64,000 bases of DNA from Blastobasis lacticolella (GCA_905147135.1 LR990048.1:13128563-13192562); one strand, 5' to 3'; positions 12,661 to 24,978 are shown, counted from the stretch's first letter. Made by a program: numbers and translations. Notes: generated from the letters alone by a model not told the origin.

Positions 12661-13184
12661 AATTAATTAAAATCCCGATGGACTGACGTTGATCCCCTGG
12701 AAGCAGGGCCGGTGTTTGTTGTGGGATTCCACGTGTTGCTGCACATATGCGGCAACTCACTTGTCAGGGTCTGCGCAATCGGCGGGCTCTGCTGCGGAGA
12801 CGGCGGCCCGAGCTAAACATGTGAAGTATGCTGGATTGAAGTCGGCGTACCTGTTTGTTCCGGTGGCAGTGGAAACGGCAGGGGCGTGGAGTTCGGAGGC
12901 AAAGCTATTCATTGGCGAAGTGGGTCGTCGTCTGCGTGAGAATGGTTTGGGTCCATGTTCGGGGTCCTACCTCGTGCAGCGGATTTCATTGGCGATTCAG
13001 CGTGGCAACGCGGCTTCGATAATGGGCACTTTTGAGCGTGGTGCTACTTGGGGAGGGCTATTCGAGTAGTCATTGTCGTTCTTTACGATATCTGGTGACT
13101 TATGCAGGTTATTTTGGTTGTGTTGCTGGTTTTTCTTTTTCCCATTTATTACATTCTTTACTACCCTCATTGACTACCCGCATT
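12661..13184 (+). mobile_element. Nested retroelement fragment with a PD...WD domain
   Basis: This 524-bp insert is flanked by the 11-bp direct repeat TTCTCTCCTAA (12650-12660 and 13185-13195). It encodes NPDGLTLIPWKQGRCLLWDS...YAATHLSGS...AKHVKYAGLKS...FVPVAVETAGAWSSEA... FIGEVGRRL...SYLVQRISLAIQRGNAASIMG. I recognise this as the C-terminal domain of a widespread group of eukaryotic reverse transcriptase elements. The PDG, WD and VET positions suggest a PD-(D/E)XK-like nuclease fold (inference). It is 5' truncated and lacks a poly-A tail. Confidence 0.7.
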
Positions 13185-13315
13185 TTCTCTCCTAATGAAA
13201 ACGCAGCCCAATGGGTGAAGAATTTAGATGTGTAATTGTAGTTTTAGTGTTCATTAATTACCTAAGTTATAATTAGCGACTCGGCTATTAATGCCATACG
13301 AATAAATAAATAAAT
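13185..13315 (+). pseudogene. LINE ORF2 C-terminal region, right part and 3' UTR
   Basis: After the second copy of the target-site repeat the host LINE frame resumes as SPNENAAQWVKNLDV and a stop, matching the usual end of this ORF2 type. A short 3' UTR and an (AAAT)n tail (13301-13315) follow. This confirms that 12661-13184 is an insertion. Confidence 0.78.
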
Positions 13316-13739
13316 TGATTACTAATTACAATTTTAGTGCCTACTCTAATTAACATAAGGTTCTTCTTTGCTTGTGTTGTTTGGTGTCCTTTGGTTGTTA
13401 CGGATGACAACCGACGCCTGCGCATCATCCCTTGTGTCGGGAAGTCCAGTCTACCAATCCCGTCGCTTCTCGCGATCGCGTCGCTTCACCACCGGTTGAT
13501 TTTATCTCGCTCGCTCGTTCCTGAAATGTTCAACGGTTTGCCGCGTAATGTCTTATATATAATGCATCCCTAAGTCGTAAGACTTGTCAGTCAGTCATCA
13601 GTAATAAATACCGTAGCAAATACTGTTAATGTACCCACCCCCACTTATAATTTACTGTTAAGATACCCAAACAATGGGTACCGAAAAAAAAATTTTATCT
13701 TCAGAATACCTATACCTACAAAATACTTTAGGTCACTTG
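13316..13739. other. Anonymous DNA
   Basis: Short open frame 13337-13573 on the plus strand with no recognisable domain. No repeat identified. Confidence 0.35.
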
Positions 13740-13876
13740 GTCTTTTAAGACGAATCTAACGATGCCTTAACTGTCGAAATTCATTTAGCCGTTTGGAAGA
13801 TGAACGTTGTAAAGAAATGTACAAACATACATACAGATACGCGCGAAAAACATAACCCTTCCTTGGCAGTCGGGTA
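13740..13876 (+). repeat. Dispersed repeat fragment
   Basis: ATTCATTTAGCCGTTTGGAA, ACATACATACAGATACGCGC and CATAACCCTTCC-TGGCAGTCGGGTA are phrases I associate with an abundant lepidopteran repeat. Its class is not clear; the assignment rests on recall only. Confidence 0.35.
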
Positions 13877-14013
13877 ATTTAATAGAGCTCTCAACTTTTG
13901 TTGCAACGAAAATTACGCTTGAAGAATTCTAAGGCACATAAAAGTTTTCAGTAATAACCTAAAAGCTTTTGAATAGCTTCAACTTCAAGCTATTCAGATT
14001 TATTTATGTTTAT

Positions 14014-14180
14014 ACTTTTTTTTTTATGAATTACGATAGGCAAACAGGCAAGCGGGCCACCTGATGGAAAGTAGTCACCACTGCCTATAAACGTTAGCAA
14101 CACCAAGAGTATCGCCAATGCGTTGCCCACCTCTATAACACGTTGCTCTGGCAGCAAAAAGTCAAATGCCCCTTGTAGGA
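14014..14180 (-). mobile_element. LINE 3' end with poly-A (poly-T here)
   Basis: Starts with a run of ten T, then CGATAGGCAAACAGGCAAGC-GGCCACCTGATGGAAAGT-GTCACCACTGCC. The same end occurs at 50393, also after poly-T, and a decayed copy lies at 49329. On the minus strand this is the 3' UTR and poly-A tail of a non-LTR element. Confidence 0.6.
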
Positions 14181-14195
14181 TCTTACTTTGCCTTA

Positions 14196-14645
14196 TGTAA
14201 TACTTACGGTTATGAGGACTCCTGTTTAGACGTTGTTTTCAACACGTTGACACTTTTATTCTTAATTTTTCCACCTTTATTAGTTTATTATGGGCATCTT
14301 TGGATCTGGCCCTTCAGGCTCTGATTGTCAATCATTATTTCCTGGAAAATATGTTAATTCTGTATTTGATGTAACTACGTTTTTACTAATGTGTTTAATT
14401 TAAATTGAATATAATAGAATATAGGGTTTTGCTTTGACTTGTGTTAGTACTTACGGTTATTAGGACTTTTAGACACATTTTTGTGTAGCATGTTGATGCT
14501 TTTTATTTTAAATTTTTTATATTTATTAGTTTTTATGGGTATCTTTGGATTTGGCCCTTCAGGCTCTGATTGTCCATCATTCCTCCCTGGAAAATTAAGT
14601 TTATTCTGTATATCAGACTATGTTGATTACTACGTTCTATTAATG
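14196..14645 (+). repeat. Divergent direct duplication, about 245-bp offset
   Basis: The order of landmarks is the same in both halves: TACTTACGGTTAT-AGGACT, a T-rich stretch, TGGG-ATCTTTGGAT-TGGCCC, TTCAGGCTCTGATTGTC-ATC, then CCTGGAAAAT. The first copy has GGCCCTTCAGG at 14308, the second at 14553. Confidence 0.7.
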
Positions 14646-16620
14646 TTTTGATTCTAATAGATTTTGGGGAATGTCCTTTTGATATACAGACACCCAAATG
14701 ATAAAAGTAATGATGGTTTCCGAATGAAAAGCAGGGGGCAATGGCGTGTGTCTGGATTCTTACCTTCGTAACTTCTTGTTTTTTAAATATTATGGATCCG
14801 GACGGGCCCCAATGCTTCGGAAGGTATTTTTCCTTCAATAGGGTTTGATTTATATATAGTTTCCAATACGAATTATACACATAAACCCGCATTTTTATTG
14901 GGAGCGGGTCCTTTCTGTTATTTTACTCTTGTCATGTCATTTGATGTCAAGTGGGAAATTTTTAATAGTCAAAGGAGATTTTAATCTTTTTTGTGCCTCT
15001 CTTATTCTAGATAACTGCTGGATCCAATTCCTCATCAGGTCGGCATGAATTATATTCTTGGCTGTCGAACACCAGACCGTCCGAAAATTAATATGGACCA
15101 TCTCGGGAACTGGCTGGTTGACTATGACTACTGGCTAACAAGACATTATCTTCTTTTGTGCCAAATGGTTCTAGAAGGTGTTTAAACGAGGACCCGAGCC
15201 TTCAATAGAGAATGCAGAGAGGGATTTGGTCAGAGTTTTCCCAGCCTTCGGCCATGGAGGTGAATAGATTGTAACGTGATGTTACTATGAGAAATTAAAT
15301 CGCCAAAATTATTATGTGTGCAGTATAAATCTAAAGTATATGCTACGATGCATCAAATTCTATCTCCGAAGACCCAGTTCTAAGAATATGCACCTAGTCG
15401 CATGAACCAACTCCTATAAAAATCCCAAGCTGACGTAGTCGCTTAACCAGTTCGCAAACCGGTACTTTCGGTCTGCGTTGAAAAGTGAAATAAGTGTTCC
15501 CGCCCGGACAGAAGGTTATGTGGACAAACTCTTTTTTATAACAGTTGTGCTTTTGTAGATTATTTTGATAAATTCCTTGTTTTAGATAGATTACAGATGG
15601 ACTGAATACAATACCCACTACCCTGATTCTTTTGTTTTCTTTGCTCAAGGGGTCGGCTACCGACCTCCAATTAATCTCTCATAATACTAGCTTGCTACTG
15701 ACCTCTAACAGAGCATTCCTTATTTTACAACTGAACCTGACCCACTGCTAGGCAGTTCGTTACGTTACACCCTCCACTGCCAAAGCCACGGTTCCCCAAA
15801 TTCCCACCCCATGGAGCTCTGGAAACCTTACTCACCGGCAGAAAAACAAAACTATTTAAAAGAGTATTGTTTAACTGCGGTATTCTGTAAGGTGGAGGTA
15901 CTTCCCCAGTCTGGCAGCTCCAATTCGAACGGGATACCCCGCTATGCCCTACCTCTCTTAAATGAAATGCCTAGAAGAACACTTTTTTTATCGAAGTTAG
16001 CGCACATAAGTGGCGAGGTGCTGCCTAACGTATAAGAATAAACATGTCAAAAAGCTTACTTCCAAGCTTGTTTGCCGTTTCACAATGTCTATAGGAGTGA
16101 ATGTAGGTGTATCGGCTGAATTAGCAATTTTATGTTTTATGCAGATACTTGGATTATCCGCGAAGGACAGAGCGTGGCGGTGAAAGACGGGCGCCGGCAT
16201 CAAGGGCCCTTCATAGCGAGCTGGCTATAGAACACGAGCACTTCCACACTAGGTACCTACCTAATGTTGCCTCGCATTTTGTAATCTTATACTTACTTTG
16301 TGTGGTCGCTCGCTTTCGGGCATTGTGAACGTTTTGTTCAGCATTCTTATTTCATGGAAGAATTGTCTTCGAAGAGGGACGCTGTGCTGTTTATTTAATA
16401 CAAATAACTGGATGGGATCCTCCCCGGTGACACTGTGCATATCACAGACAGGAAAAATTGTTTTGTCGATCCTAGTAGATCCGTTGAAGCCGTTAATTTA
16501 AGCCCAGTGTAGAGTAATATGTTACCCACTTAACGAAAATTGAATTCCCGTGTGACCACGAAGTGAGTCCAGAATTTTGATTGAATTTAACTCTATTTTC
16601 GATTTATTTTAAAAATCAAC
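14646..16620. other. Anonymous DNA
   Basis: No gene recognised. Frames at 15394-15648 (minus) and 15811-16035 (plus) have no domain. The stretch 15720-15990 is more GC-balanced and may be repeat-derived, but no family was identified. Confidence 0.35.
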
Positions 16621-16790
16621 TAGTGCGGTGGCACTGATCTAGTGACAGCGTGCTTGCGAAACCGATAACCGAAGTTAAGCAATGTCCGTAATCTCTGAGA
16701 ACTGGATGGGTGACCGTTTCGTACTTTGATCTTCAGCACCACAACGAACTCGCTACTCGTTAGGTGTGCCGCCTTATAGTTACGTCGGCG
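16621..16790 (+). repeat. 5S rRNA-like repeat (5S-derived SINE or 5S pseudogene)
   Basis: The core 16660-16716 reads AACCGATAACCGAAGTTAAG, then CAATGTCCG...CTGAGAACTGGATGGGTGACCG. This matches the middle of metazoan 5S rRNA (ACCGA-GTTAAGCA-CGTC...TACTTGGATGGGTGACCG), which holds the internal Pol III promoter. The flanks do not pair as a 5S end stem, so it is not a functional 5S gene. Confidence 0.55.
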
Positions 16791-17994
16791 AAGCGAGGTT
16801 GACCAAGGTATTTCTTTATTTATAAAAATCACAATATAGGTAGGTACATGGATCATATTTTTTTTTCTGAGTTAGATAAAATTATGTTGAAACACGGCTT
16901 GATAAATTCAGAAACTTTTTTACATTTTCATTGCAGTCCCAGGTAAGAAATAAAAAAAATGGCTTTGGGTATTTAATAGTTTGTATGGTGCATTCTTGAG
17001 GGAACTCCATTGTATGACAAAATTGCCTGGTGGTGATTCAATCGATACCGGTCGCAATAGATTAAGTTTAATTTCATTATGGTGGAACTTGTGTAAAAAA
17101 GTGTTTGTTGCTTTAAGGAATAGATTTAAAATTATAATTTGGTATTAACGCTTTAGAATTACGTCCAAAAGCAGGCGCGCCTTGCCCTCCCTCAAATAAT
17201 TCATGGTAGAACTTCATCGAATGGATACATATTTTACTATCTAGCTAGGCAGTCATCCAAACATAGCCAATATCTGTAAACTTTAGCCTAACCGCTTTGA
17301 CGTCGCACTGGTGGCTGGATGTGAAAAGTTGCTCTGCCAAAGTTTTTGGAACAATCGGAACCGGCTGACGACTTCCGATCGGCAACTTGAGTGTAGCCGA
17401 GTCGGCACAAATGACTTGATTTAACATTTTTATCTGACATAAGTTGACTATGTACTTCGTGAGTTGTCTTCCAACATATAGTTACCACATACAACATATT
17501 TTACGGTCGCTCCTTTCGAATAAGAAGCCGGGTATCAATTTCCGAAAAAGGCAGGAGTCGATGTATATACTGATCTACTTGTTATGGTGGTAACCATTAG
17601 TAACAATAATAGTACCTAGTATAAAGTGAATGATATACCTACTTCTGAGAATAGCTGTATCGAATTTGTTTACTTTTTAGTTTATATTTTTGTGTAATTT
17701 TACTTTTATTCATTTAAAATTCCCTATTTATTTCTCCCAGTAAGGTATTTAAATAAATCTAGGTTGTTAATTGTATTAATGTGATCTTTTGCAGGGTCCG
17801 TGGAATATTTCAATAACAGATTTTTAATCAACTTTTTCCTATAAGGAAACCATAATGATACTCGAAGGCAAAAGTTATAAATGAAACTTATTTCGTCCTG
17901 AAATCGCGTCATTATATTTTTAGAGTTCTTTGGAAAAACGAAACGTTAAAATTAATGCTGTACGTCTGTCTCTATTGCCAGAGATTATCTACAA
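16791..17994. other. Anonymous AT-rich DNA
   Basis: A minus-strand frame at 17245-17427 (LPIGSRQPVPIVPKTLAEQL) is compositionally more coding-like than its neighbours, but no family is recognised. Confidence 0.3.
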
Positions 17995-18220
17995 CTAGTG
18001 GACTCGTGCGACTTCGTTCGCTTTACCCCTACCTACCCTTGTTTTCTTGCTTATAAACCTTCCTCTTGAATCATTCTATTTATCTATCGTTAATAACCGT
18101 ATTATATATAATCCGTTGCGTAGTTTAAAAGATCTAAGCGTACATATATACATACATAGATACGTACATATATACATAGGGACAGGCGGCGGGAAGCGAC
18201 TTTGTTTTATATGTTAAGAT
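17995..18220 (+). repeat. Repeat family C copy
   Basis: Starts CTAGTGGACTCGTGCGACTTC and contains CCTTCCTCTTGAATCA-TCTATTTATC, GTTTAAAAGATCTAAGCGTA and a 3' end GGGACAGGCGGCGGGAAGCG. Shared with 22865, 24536, 25401 and 44854. No ORF; it is a nonautonomous repeat of unknown class. Confidence 0.65.
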
Positions 18221-18438
18221 GATGCTTCGTATGTAATGGGGCGTAGTGAATTTATTAAAAAGTTTTGTGGACATGTGGCAGAACTTATAAATTTGAACGT
18301 TTTATTATCTGTCCAACAGAGTGCATAGTTGGCGATGCGCCAAAAATAAGTTAGGGATGGCACTCCATATATCATGTAACGAAGCTAAGGCAGCTCCGTC
18401 TTTTAAGATAAAAATAAAATTTCAGTGCACGTAAGCGT

Positions 18439-18843
18439 GAGACGTGGACGCTGACTACGGAGGATAAGAAGAGATTGGAGGCATTTGAAATGTGGTGCTG
18501 GAGAAGAATGGAAAGCATTAGATGGACGGAAAAAAAAACGAAGATGTGTTGAAATTAGTGAAGGAGAAGCTATATTTACTGAAAGTTATTGAGAACCGAA
18601 GGGGGAAAATGCTTGGTCATTTAATAAGACATCACAACTTTTTGAGAGTGATAATAGAAGGCAAAGTTGAAGGAAAGAGAGGAAGAGGAAGGCCAACATT
18701 TTAATATTGGAAGGACGTGAAGGAAAATGTGAGCACCGGGGATTATAAAGAGATGGAGAGGTTGGCAGACAGGAGAGAAGAGTGGCGATTGCTCCACCGA
18801 CAAGAGTCATACATACTCTTAAATATATGACGATGATGATGAT
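18439..18843 (+). pseudogene. RTE-like LINE ORF2 C-terminus with GAT tail
   Basis: Reads ETWTLTTEDKKRLEAFEMWC-WRRMESIRWTEK, then after a frame change in a nine-base A run continues NEDVLKLVKEK...ENRRGKMLGHLIRHHNF...EGKRGRGRPTF, a stop, then YWKDVKENV...DYKEMERLADRREEWRLLHR. It ends with a (GAT)n tail. This is the 3' end of an RTE/BovB-type ORF2; the frameshift and internal stop make it dead. Confidence 0.82.
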
Positions 18844-21800
18844 AAGTGCGTGTTTTGTTTTTTGCATTACCTTTATTTTCGTTTTAGTTTTGGTAGGTAC
18901 GATTTGGATGGACTTCTTAAGTGATTTAAAAGTATGCCCCATTATATGGCTGTCTCGCCCCCTTCTACCTTTTCATCGAAAGGGTGGAAAATTCATAACA
19001 AAAAGTTAGATAACATGAAAATATTTTGAAAATTACTTTGTTTGCTTATTAGCAGTTTTAATATTTTTATTTGAGAATGTGGAATCCTAGCGGTAGAACT
19101 TGACTTTTATCGGGGTCATCATCCTCCGCACCGCCTGCAGCATCCTCACATCATAAATCGTTTAAACCATGGAATATTTTTTATTCTATGTTTACTCTAT
19201 GATACCCAAATATTGACAAGACCAAATAGAAGTAACACTACTTACACCTACTTGCCGAACCCTATGCATTCAAATTCAACTAGAACCGGCGTTTTTTAAA
19301 ATATGTTTTTTCTCTGGAATCGTTTATTTTATAATGGAGTCGGGTCGTAATTACTGATTAAACTGTTTTAAATTAGTTTTGAGGTAAGTTCTTAGTTCTA
19401 TATGTTTAAAGCTGTTGTTCTTTGAGTTTGGCTCGTCCAACTTTGCCGGATGGTAGTTTATAGCGTGCAATTTTGTTAAGAGCGAACTCGCAGTAAACAG
19501 TAACTAAGTCGCAGCCATTCCAAAAGTTTCCACATAAAATCTCGGGAGCGCTTCCTGTTCTGACTTTACAAATTCACTCAAGTGCTAACTTCAGCTCGCT
19601 GTAAGGATCGGACTTAATTGTAATACTAAGCCAAGCTACTTCTATGCACATAATCGCATGCAATGACAAGATTTTAAAAACAAATTGTCGACGCGATGCA
19701 ACGAGTTATGTGGAGCCATCAATTCGTTTTTTACCTAAGGCTTAGACCCTAGAACTTAGTTAAACAGTTGCTTGTAACTTCGTGGCATAACTCGAGTCTT
19801 AAATCGTGGACAGATAGACAGACATACTTGGCGAAACCAGGGTACTAGGGTATAATAACAAATAGCAGATTCGGTGATATGCACTGTTTGCTCGAAACCC
19901 CATTATTGGCCTTTGGGTAGTAATATAATCGCCTTTCGATATGAGGTACGCATTAGTTTAATCTTTCAGTAGGTAATGGATTCGGTCACCTGTGGATTTT
20001 CATAACACGCCTGGCGCGCCGCCAGCCACAGCCGCCGGCCCCTTGCGATACAATTATCTAGTATTTCGGAGTGGAAGTAACTCCCCGACCTATTACTGGA
20101 ACCCACCTGACTTACGTACTTTTGGCACTTATTATAGGTAATAGCTCCGTTACTCGCCGCTAAACTCTCTCAACGGTGATTTCACTTTAGAGAACTGGCA
20201 AGAATAATTTAGTAAATCAGTTGTTCATTGAACAATTAAAATGTTTCATAGCTAACAATTTGTTACATAAGAAAGAAAGTCTCGTTTAATACTCACAGCC
20301 TTGTTTTTCCGTGCAAATTATTACAGTTCTTATCCAGTAGGAAATTTGGTTTCAAAATACTAAATAAAACACCTCCCGTGTTTTGTATTTGCACAACAAA
20401 GTGAAGAGAAATTCGGGCTACGTGTTACACGTCTCCTTTATTCGTGTAAGAACAGCCTTTGTGGGGGATATTAGTTTCTTTTTGCGTTGCGAGGCGAAGC
20501 TACGGCGCCCAGGTAAGCTTACAATAATGTTCTCTATAAACTATAAATGTAGGTTCATTTGAGTTGCTTGAATGTTGTTCGGAAACTTCGTTGCAAATTC
20601 AATTCAACGCCACGGTTTATTCATTAGTGGCCGGAATTAATTGCCAAGTTATGGCTCGGGAGACGATCAACGGAATATTAAGTGAAACGTATGTGTACTT
20701 TGACGACTCTATATTACTAAATCTAGATCTAGCTTGATATTGGCACGCAAATGAAGTGATATAATTTTATTTGACTTATTATGATTAATATTTACAGAAG
20801 CCAGACGCCATATCGTTCCACTTCCGCTCCTTTCCGTTCTGCCTACACCTATGTTAAAGTGTGATTAAACATAGTTGTAAAGTCCTACTCAAAGACCCAG
20901 GGCAGGTTTGGCGTTACAGCCAGCTACGTTTGGCTGTTAACAAACTCCATGTTGTCAATCCACAGACATTACAATAGTGAGTACATACGTGTTTGGAACT
21001 CCATTGAAATTGTGAGGCGATCGATTTTCCCAGGCGCTGTTCACAGGAATTACCTCCAGGGATTAATGCTCCCTTCAATATAGTTTCGCAGTATTTCATC
21101 AAATATAGGTTCAGAATTATAACCGGGTGAAGTTGACCGGGATTGACTACTTAGATGACGATGATAATATAGGATGGCCCATCCCAATTTATAAAAGGTG
21201 CCTCAAAATACCGTGAAAAATAATAAAATTTAATTTAATAGGTAGGTAATATCTCAATACTGCAAAAATCGGCTAACATGCATGGAAATTTTAAAACTTA
21301 CTATAACTTAATTAACATTTTGTGCACGGGTTTTGTCCAAAGGCAAGGTGAGCAACCAAAATAAAATATCGGAGAAGCACCTCTTTGCTCAGTTTGCAGA
21401 AATTTATTTAAATATTTTCTAAACTACTGAACAATAAGTATTATTAAACCTGTAATAAACAAAAAAACCTTAATAACAAATAAAAGCCTAACTAATATTA
21501 AAGGTAACAAATTTGCCCCAGGTCCCTCTTTCCTTGGGGTCCCAAAGTAAAATTTCGGATAGCAAGCTATACTTTCACAGTACTATCGCATCGGCACTTC
21601 ATCTAAACGGAATCGCCAGAAAATATGGCTTTTGCTATTCCAACAGCTGGGTAACACGAGCCTAGTACGGCGTTTGATAACATTTACGAATAACAAAACA
21701 TACGTGCATTTTTGCCCTCCGGGTAGAAAGCTTACGGTAGACAGTGTAATTATAGCCATGATTTATTGCGCTGAGCCCTCACCGTAGCATTGCACCTGTG

Positions 21801-22864
21801 CGCTTCTACATTTCCAAGTACAAAAGTATCTACAATTAATAGATGTTTATGAATTCTAAACGGCATGGAGTAATAAGAATAAACATAAGAAACATTTATT
21901 AACACAAACAGAATCACCACAACACAAAAATTGTAATAACGTAATTTAAAAAACACGACATTTTATAATATAGCAGAAAGTACACAATAATAAAAAAGCA
22001 CATAAAAGCTAGCACAGTGTCGATGTGTACGGTAGTAGGTATGTGGTGTGTGGGAATATTATTCGAAGTAATGTTTACGGATGAGTTTACCGAATATAAT
22101 ACCTAGGACATTGCGATTATACTCGTAATAATATCATAACACAGATTAATAATCTAATAATTAATAATAATTGTAATAATAATCATCCTTTGCCTACGTA
22201 ATTAAATTAAATGTCAGAAAAATAAATGTAAATAAAACTCAATGTGAATGTAGTAGGTGAGCAAAGCAAGCAAAAAGCAATGGAAATCCGCAATGAGACA
22301 GGACATAGCCACAATATATAGGTACAAAATATACACCTACATGTGTGCAGGAGAATTGTGGAATTAATTCTCCAACGCCAGCAATGTTAGCTTGCAACAA
22401 AAGCATATCACTTTTTATTATGGGCTAAAGATTATTTTGTGTTATGTTCAAATAGATACAAAATAATTATTTATTATGCCTACCAGACAATACAACCAGT
22501 TTTTAAATAGCGGCAGTAGAATTTATTTCTAAATGTAATAAAACAACTCTGTAGAGGAATCTATGAAACTATTCACAAACGAGGTAATAAACAAGAGACG
22601 TAGCTCAAAACTACTTGCGGAAGTGGGTAATTGCATGCTCCTGAACACTCGAGCTACTAAAGGAGTTAAGTTACTTCACATTCGGAAATTAACATAACGT
22701 TCCTCGTTTTAAATGCCATTTACTGTCTCTACGAGTATATCTACAACGCAAGAAACTTCTTAGTCCGCAAGAAAGACAGGCACTGTGGTTCAATTTGTAT
22801 CGCGAATTCTAGTTCTCATGCTAGTTCTTTTAGGACATATTCGTCAGCCATTTTATATATCAAA
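18844..22864. other. Anonymous DNA
   Basis: No gene or clear element in 4 kb. A CpG-rich patch lies at 20008-20045 (CTGGCGCGCCGCCAG). GCGGCGCCCAG/GTAAGC-like sequence near 20500-20516 could be a splice donor, but no flanking coding frame supports it. Confidence 0.35.
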
Positions 22865-23068
22865 CTAGTGGACCCGCCGCGACTTCGTTTGCGTACACCT
22901 ACTTCACCCTTCCCTACCCAGTATTTTCTTGCATAAAAACATTCCCCTTAAATCACTTTACCCATTGTTGAAAACCGCATGGAAATCTGTCGAGAAGTTT
23001 AAAAGATCTAAGCGTACATAGATACATAGGGACAGACGGCGAGAAGAGATTTTATGTTGTACTATGTA
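22865..23068 (+). repeat. Repeat family C copy
   Basis: CTAGTGGACCCGCCGCGACT, TTGTTGAAAACCGCATGGAA, TTTAAAAGATCTAAGCGTAC and GGGACAGACGGCGAGAAG match the copy at 17995. Confidence 0.65.
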
Positions 23069-24535
23069 TTCAAGGTATTTACGCAATACACGCGTTATTT
23101 GACAGTATGCCATGTCCTGGTTGAAGCAGTTTCTTTCGTCATTGGTTTAAATAAATACTCAGGCCGTCGTCCCAAAGGGGTAGGCCGAGACTATTGAGTG
23201 CCTCAATCTACGATCCTGACACAACTCTTTTGCTTCTTCCACGTTTACTTACACATTTAAGCCGGTTGAGTGAGTTCCCTTTCGGAAGATCACGATATTC
23301 GATATTGACTTCAGCTCGATATTGACTGATTGACTATTGAGCTCAACCCGGTACAAGTCCAAACTAATGTTATAAAATGAGAAAGTAACTCTGTTTGTCA
23401 TGTTTTCACCCCTTAACCTCTGAATAGATTTGTATAAACATGGCATGGCAATGGCAACCTGGAGAAGGACAGGCTTCTTTTAATCTCCAAAAAATACCGG
23501 GTTTTATGCAAACGAAGGCACGGGCAAACCCAAAATAAAAGTAAATTAACCTGACTGTAACAACAACTGACAAGTAAAAATAAAGTTCCCAGCAATACAG
23601 GCGGGACAGATACATATTACGACTATTTATTTTAGTTGTTGCGTTATTTGTATGTACGATCGAGGAATGTCCCTCGTCTTTCTGTGGAATTGCTGAGTGT
23701 TTGTCAAAGGGTTCCGTACTACAATGGCTCGTTTCATACGCCGTTAATCCCTATCGCGCTGGCTTATTCGCAAAATCCGAGTGCCTTGGAAAAAGGTAGT
23801 GCTATTCAAAGAGCTGTTTTCAGAGGCTCTATAGCGGGAATAGTTGCTACATTACAACCTCAGTGAGTGTTATTATCTCGATTCAATAAGGCTGTTCCCT
23901 TTCGTACCTACCGAAGCATCTTCCGACTATTAGATTATATGCGATCTAATATTGTTGATTGGTTGATAATTTAAATTAACCATTGACGATATTATTGAAC
24001 TATCACGAACCTTGTAAAATCATTTCTCTAATAAAAGCATAAAAGCTGTTTTGATATAAGTCAGGAACATAGTATAACTTCGCAGATGATAATATGAACT
24101 GAATGGTTATCTAAATACTACGCCATAATCCGTACAACCATCTTATTCAAACAGACGCGGCACGGGATATTGATTTATACTACACAAAGTTTACCATAAT
24201 ACTCGGAGGTGTTCTAGTAGCTGTCGACCATTGTCGCCTATCGTACTGAAAGGTACAGGAACTGTCAACAGTCGTCGACAAGCCTGTGAAAGGAAAGCCT
24301 GTACTCGGATTGATCTACCCTCGCAAAGCTTTGTAGCCCCGGGCGACGGAGTGGCGACATGGATCGCAGATGTCTAAACGAGTCGGCTTGGAGCGTTGTT
24401 TCGTTAATAATGTCTAATGTTGCTAAGGCGACGAAATCTGGAATCAGTGACGGTGATAATCCGAGTTTAACAAGAGAGCTTAGCCTTTAAGCTTTCACTT
24501 GTCAAATACTTGAATGTGTAAACAATCTATACATC
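23069..24535. other. Anonymous DNA with small repeat fragments
   Basis: CGTCCCAAAGGGGTAGGC at 23168 is a phrase seen in lepidopteran LINE tails. An open frame at 23636-23866 has no recognised domain. Confidence 0.35.
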
Positions 24536-24711
24536 TAAACAAAGTCGCTTCGCGCCGTCTGTCCCTATCTTTTAAACTACGCAACGGATTTTAATGCGGT
24601 TTTCAAACAATAGATAGAGTGATTCAAGAAGGTTTACAAACAAGAAAAAAAGGGTAGGTAAGGGGTAATGTAGGTGTACGCGAACAAAGACGCGCCGGAT
24701 CCATTAGTTAT
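24536..24711 (-). repeat. Repeat family C copy
   Basis: Reverse complement of the family: AAAGTCGCTTCGCGCCGTCT at one end, CTACGCAACGGATTTTAATG-CGGTTTTCAA inside, and GTACGCGAACAAAGACGCG at the other end. Confidence 0.65.
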
Positions 24712-24978
24712 ACATAAACCTTGTATACTTACTTGAATTTAATATAAGGAATTAAAACTCATTTGGAAGAAGAGCATTTCCCTGAAGCGCTCTCTTTTGA
24801 ATAGCGAGGTTATTCGCCGAAATTAAAAACTGACTGCTGAATGGACCCGCGGAATAAAGACTCAATTTATTGGAACTCTGATCGCTTTACTGTGCGCTGT
24901 CTCGCATCAAATGATTAATAATTTGAATATTTAATCTGTTGTTACTAAGTTATCTCTGAAACTGTGATATGGAACCGG

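Noticed and set aside
16660..16716. Functional 5S rRNA gene
   Set aside because: Only the internal core matches; the flanks do not resemble 5S termini and do not form the closing stem.
17245..17497. Minus-strand frames that looked retroelement-like
   Set aside because: No recognisable polymerase, integrase or capsid motif; the resemblance was too vague to name.
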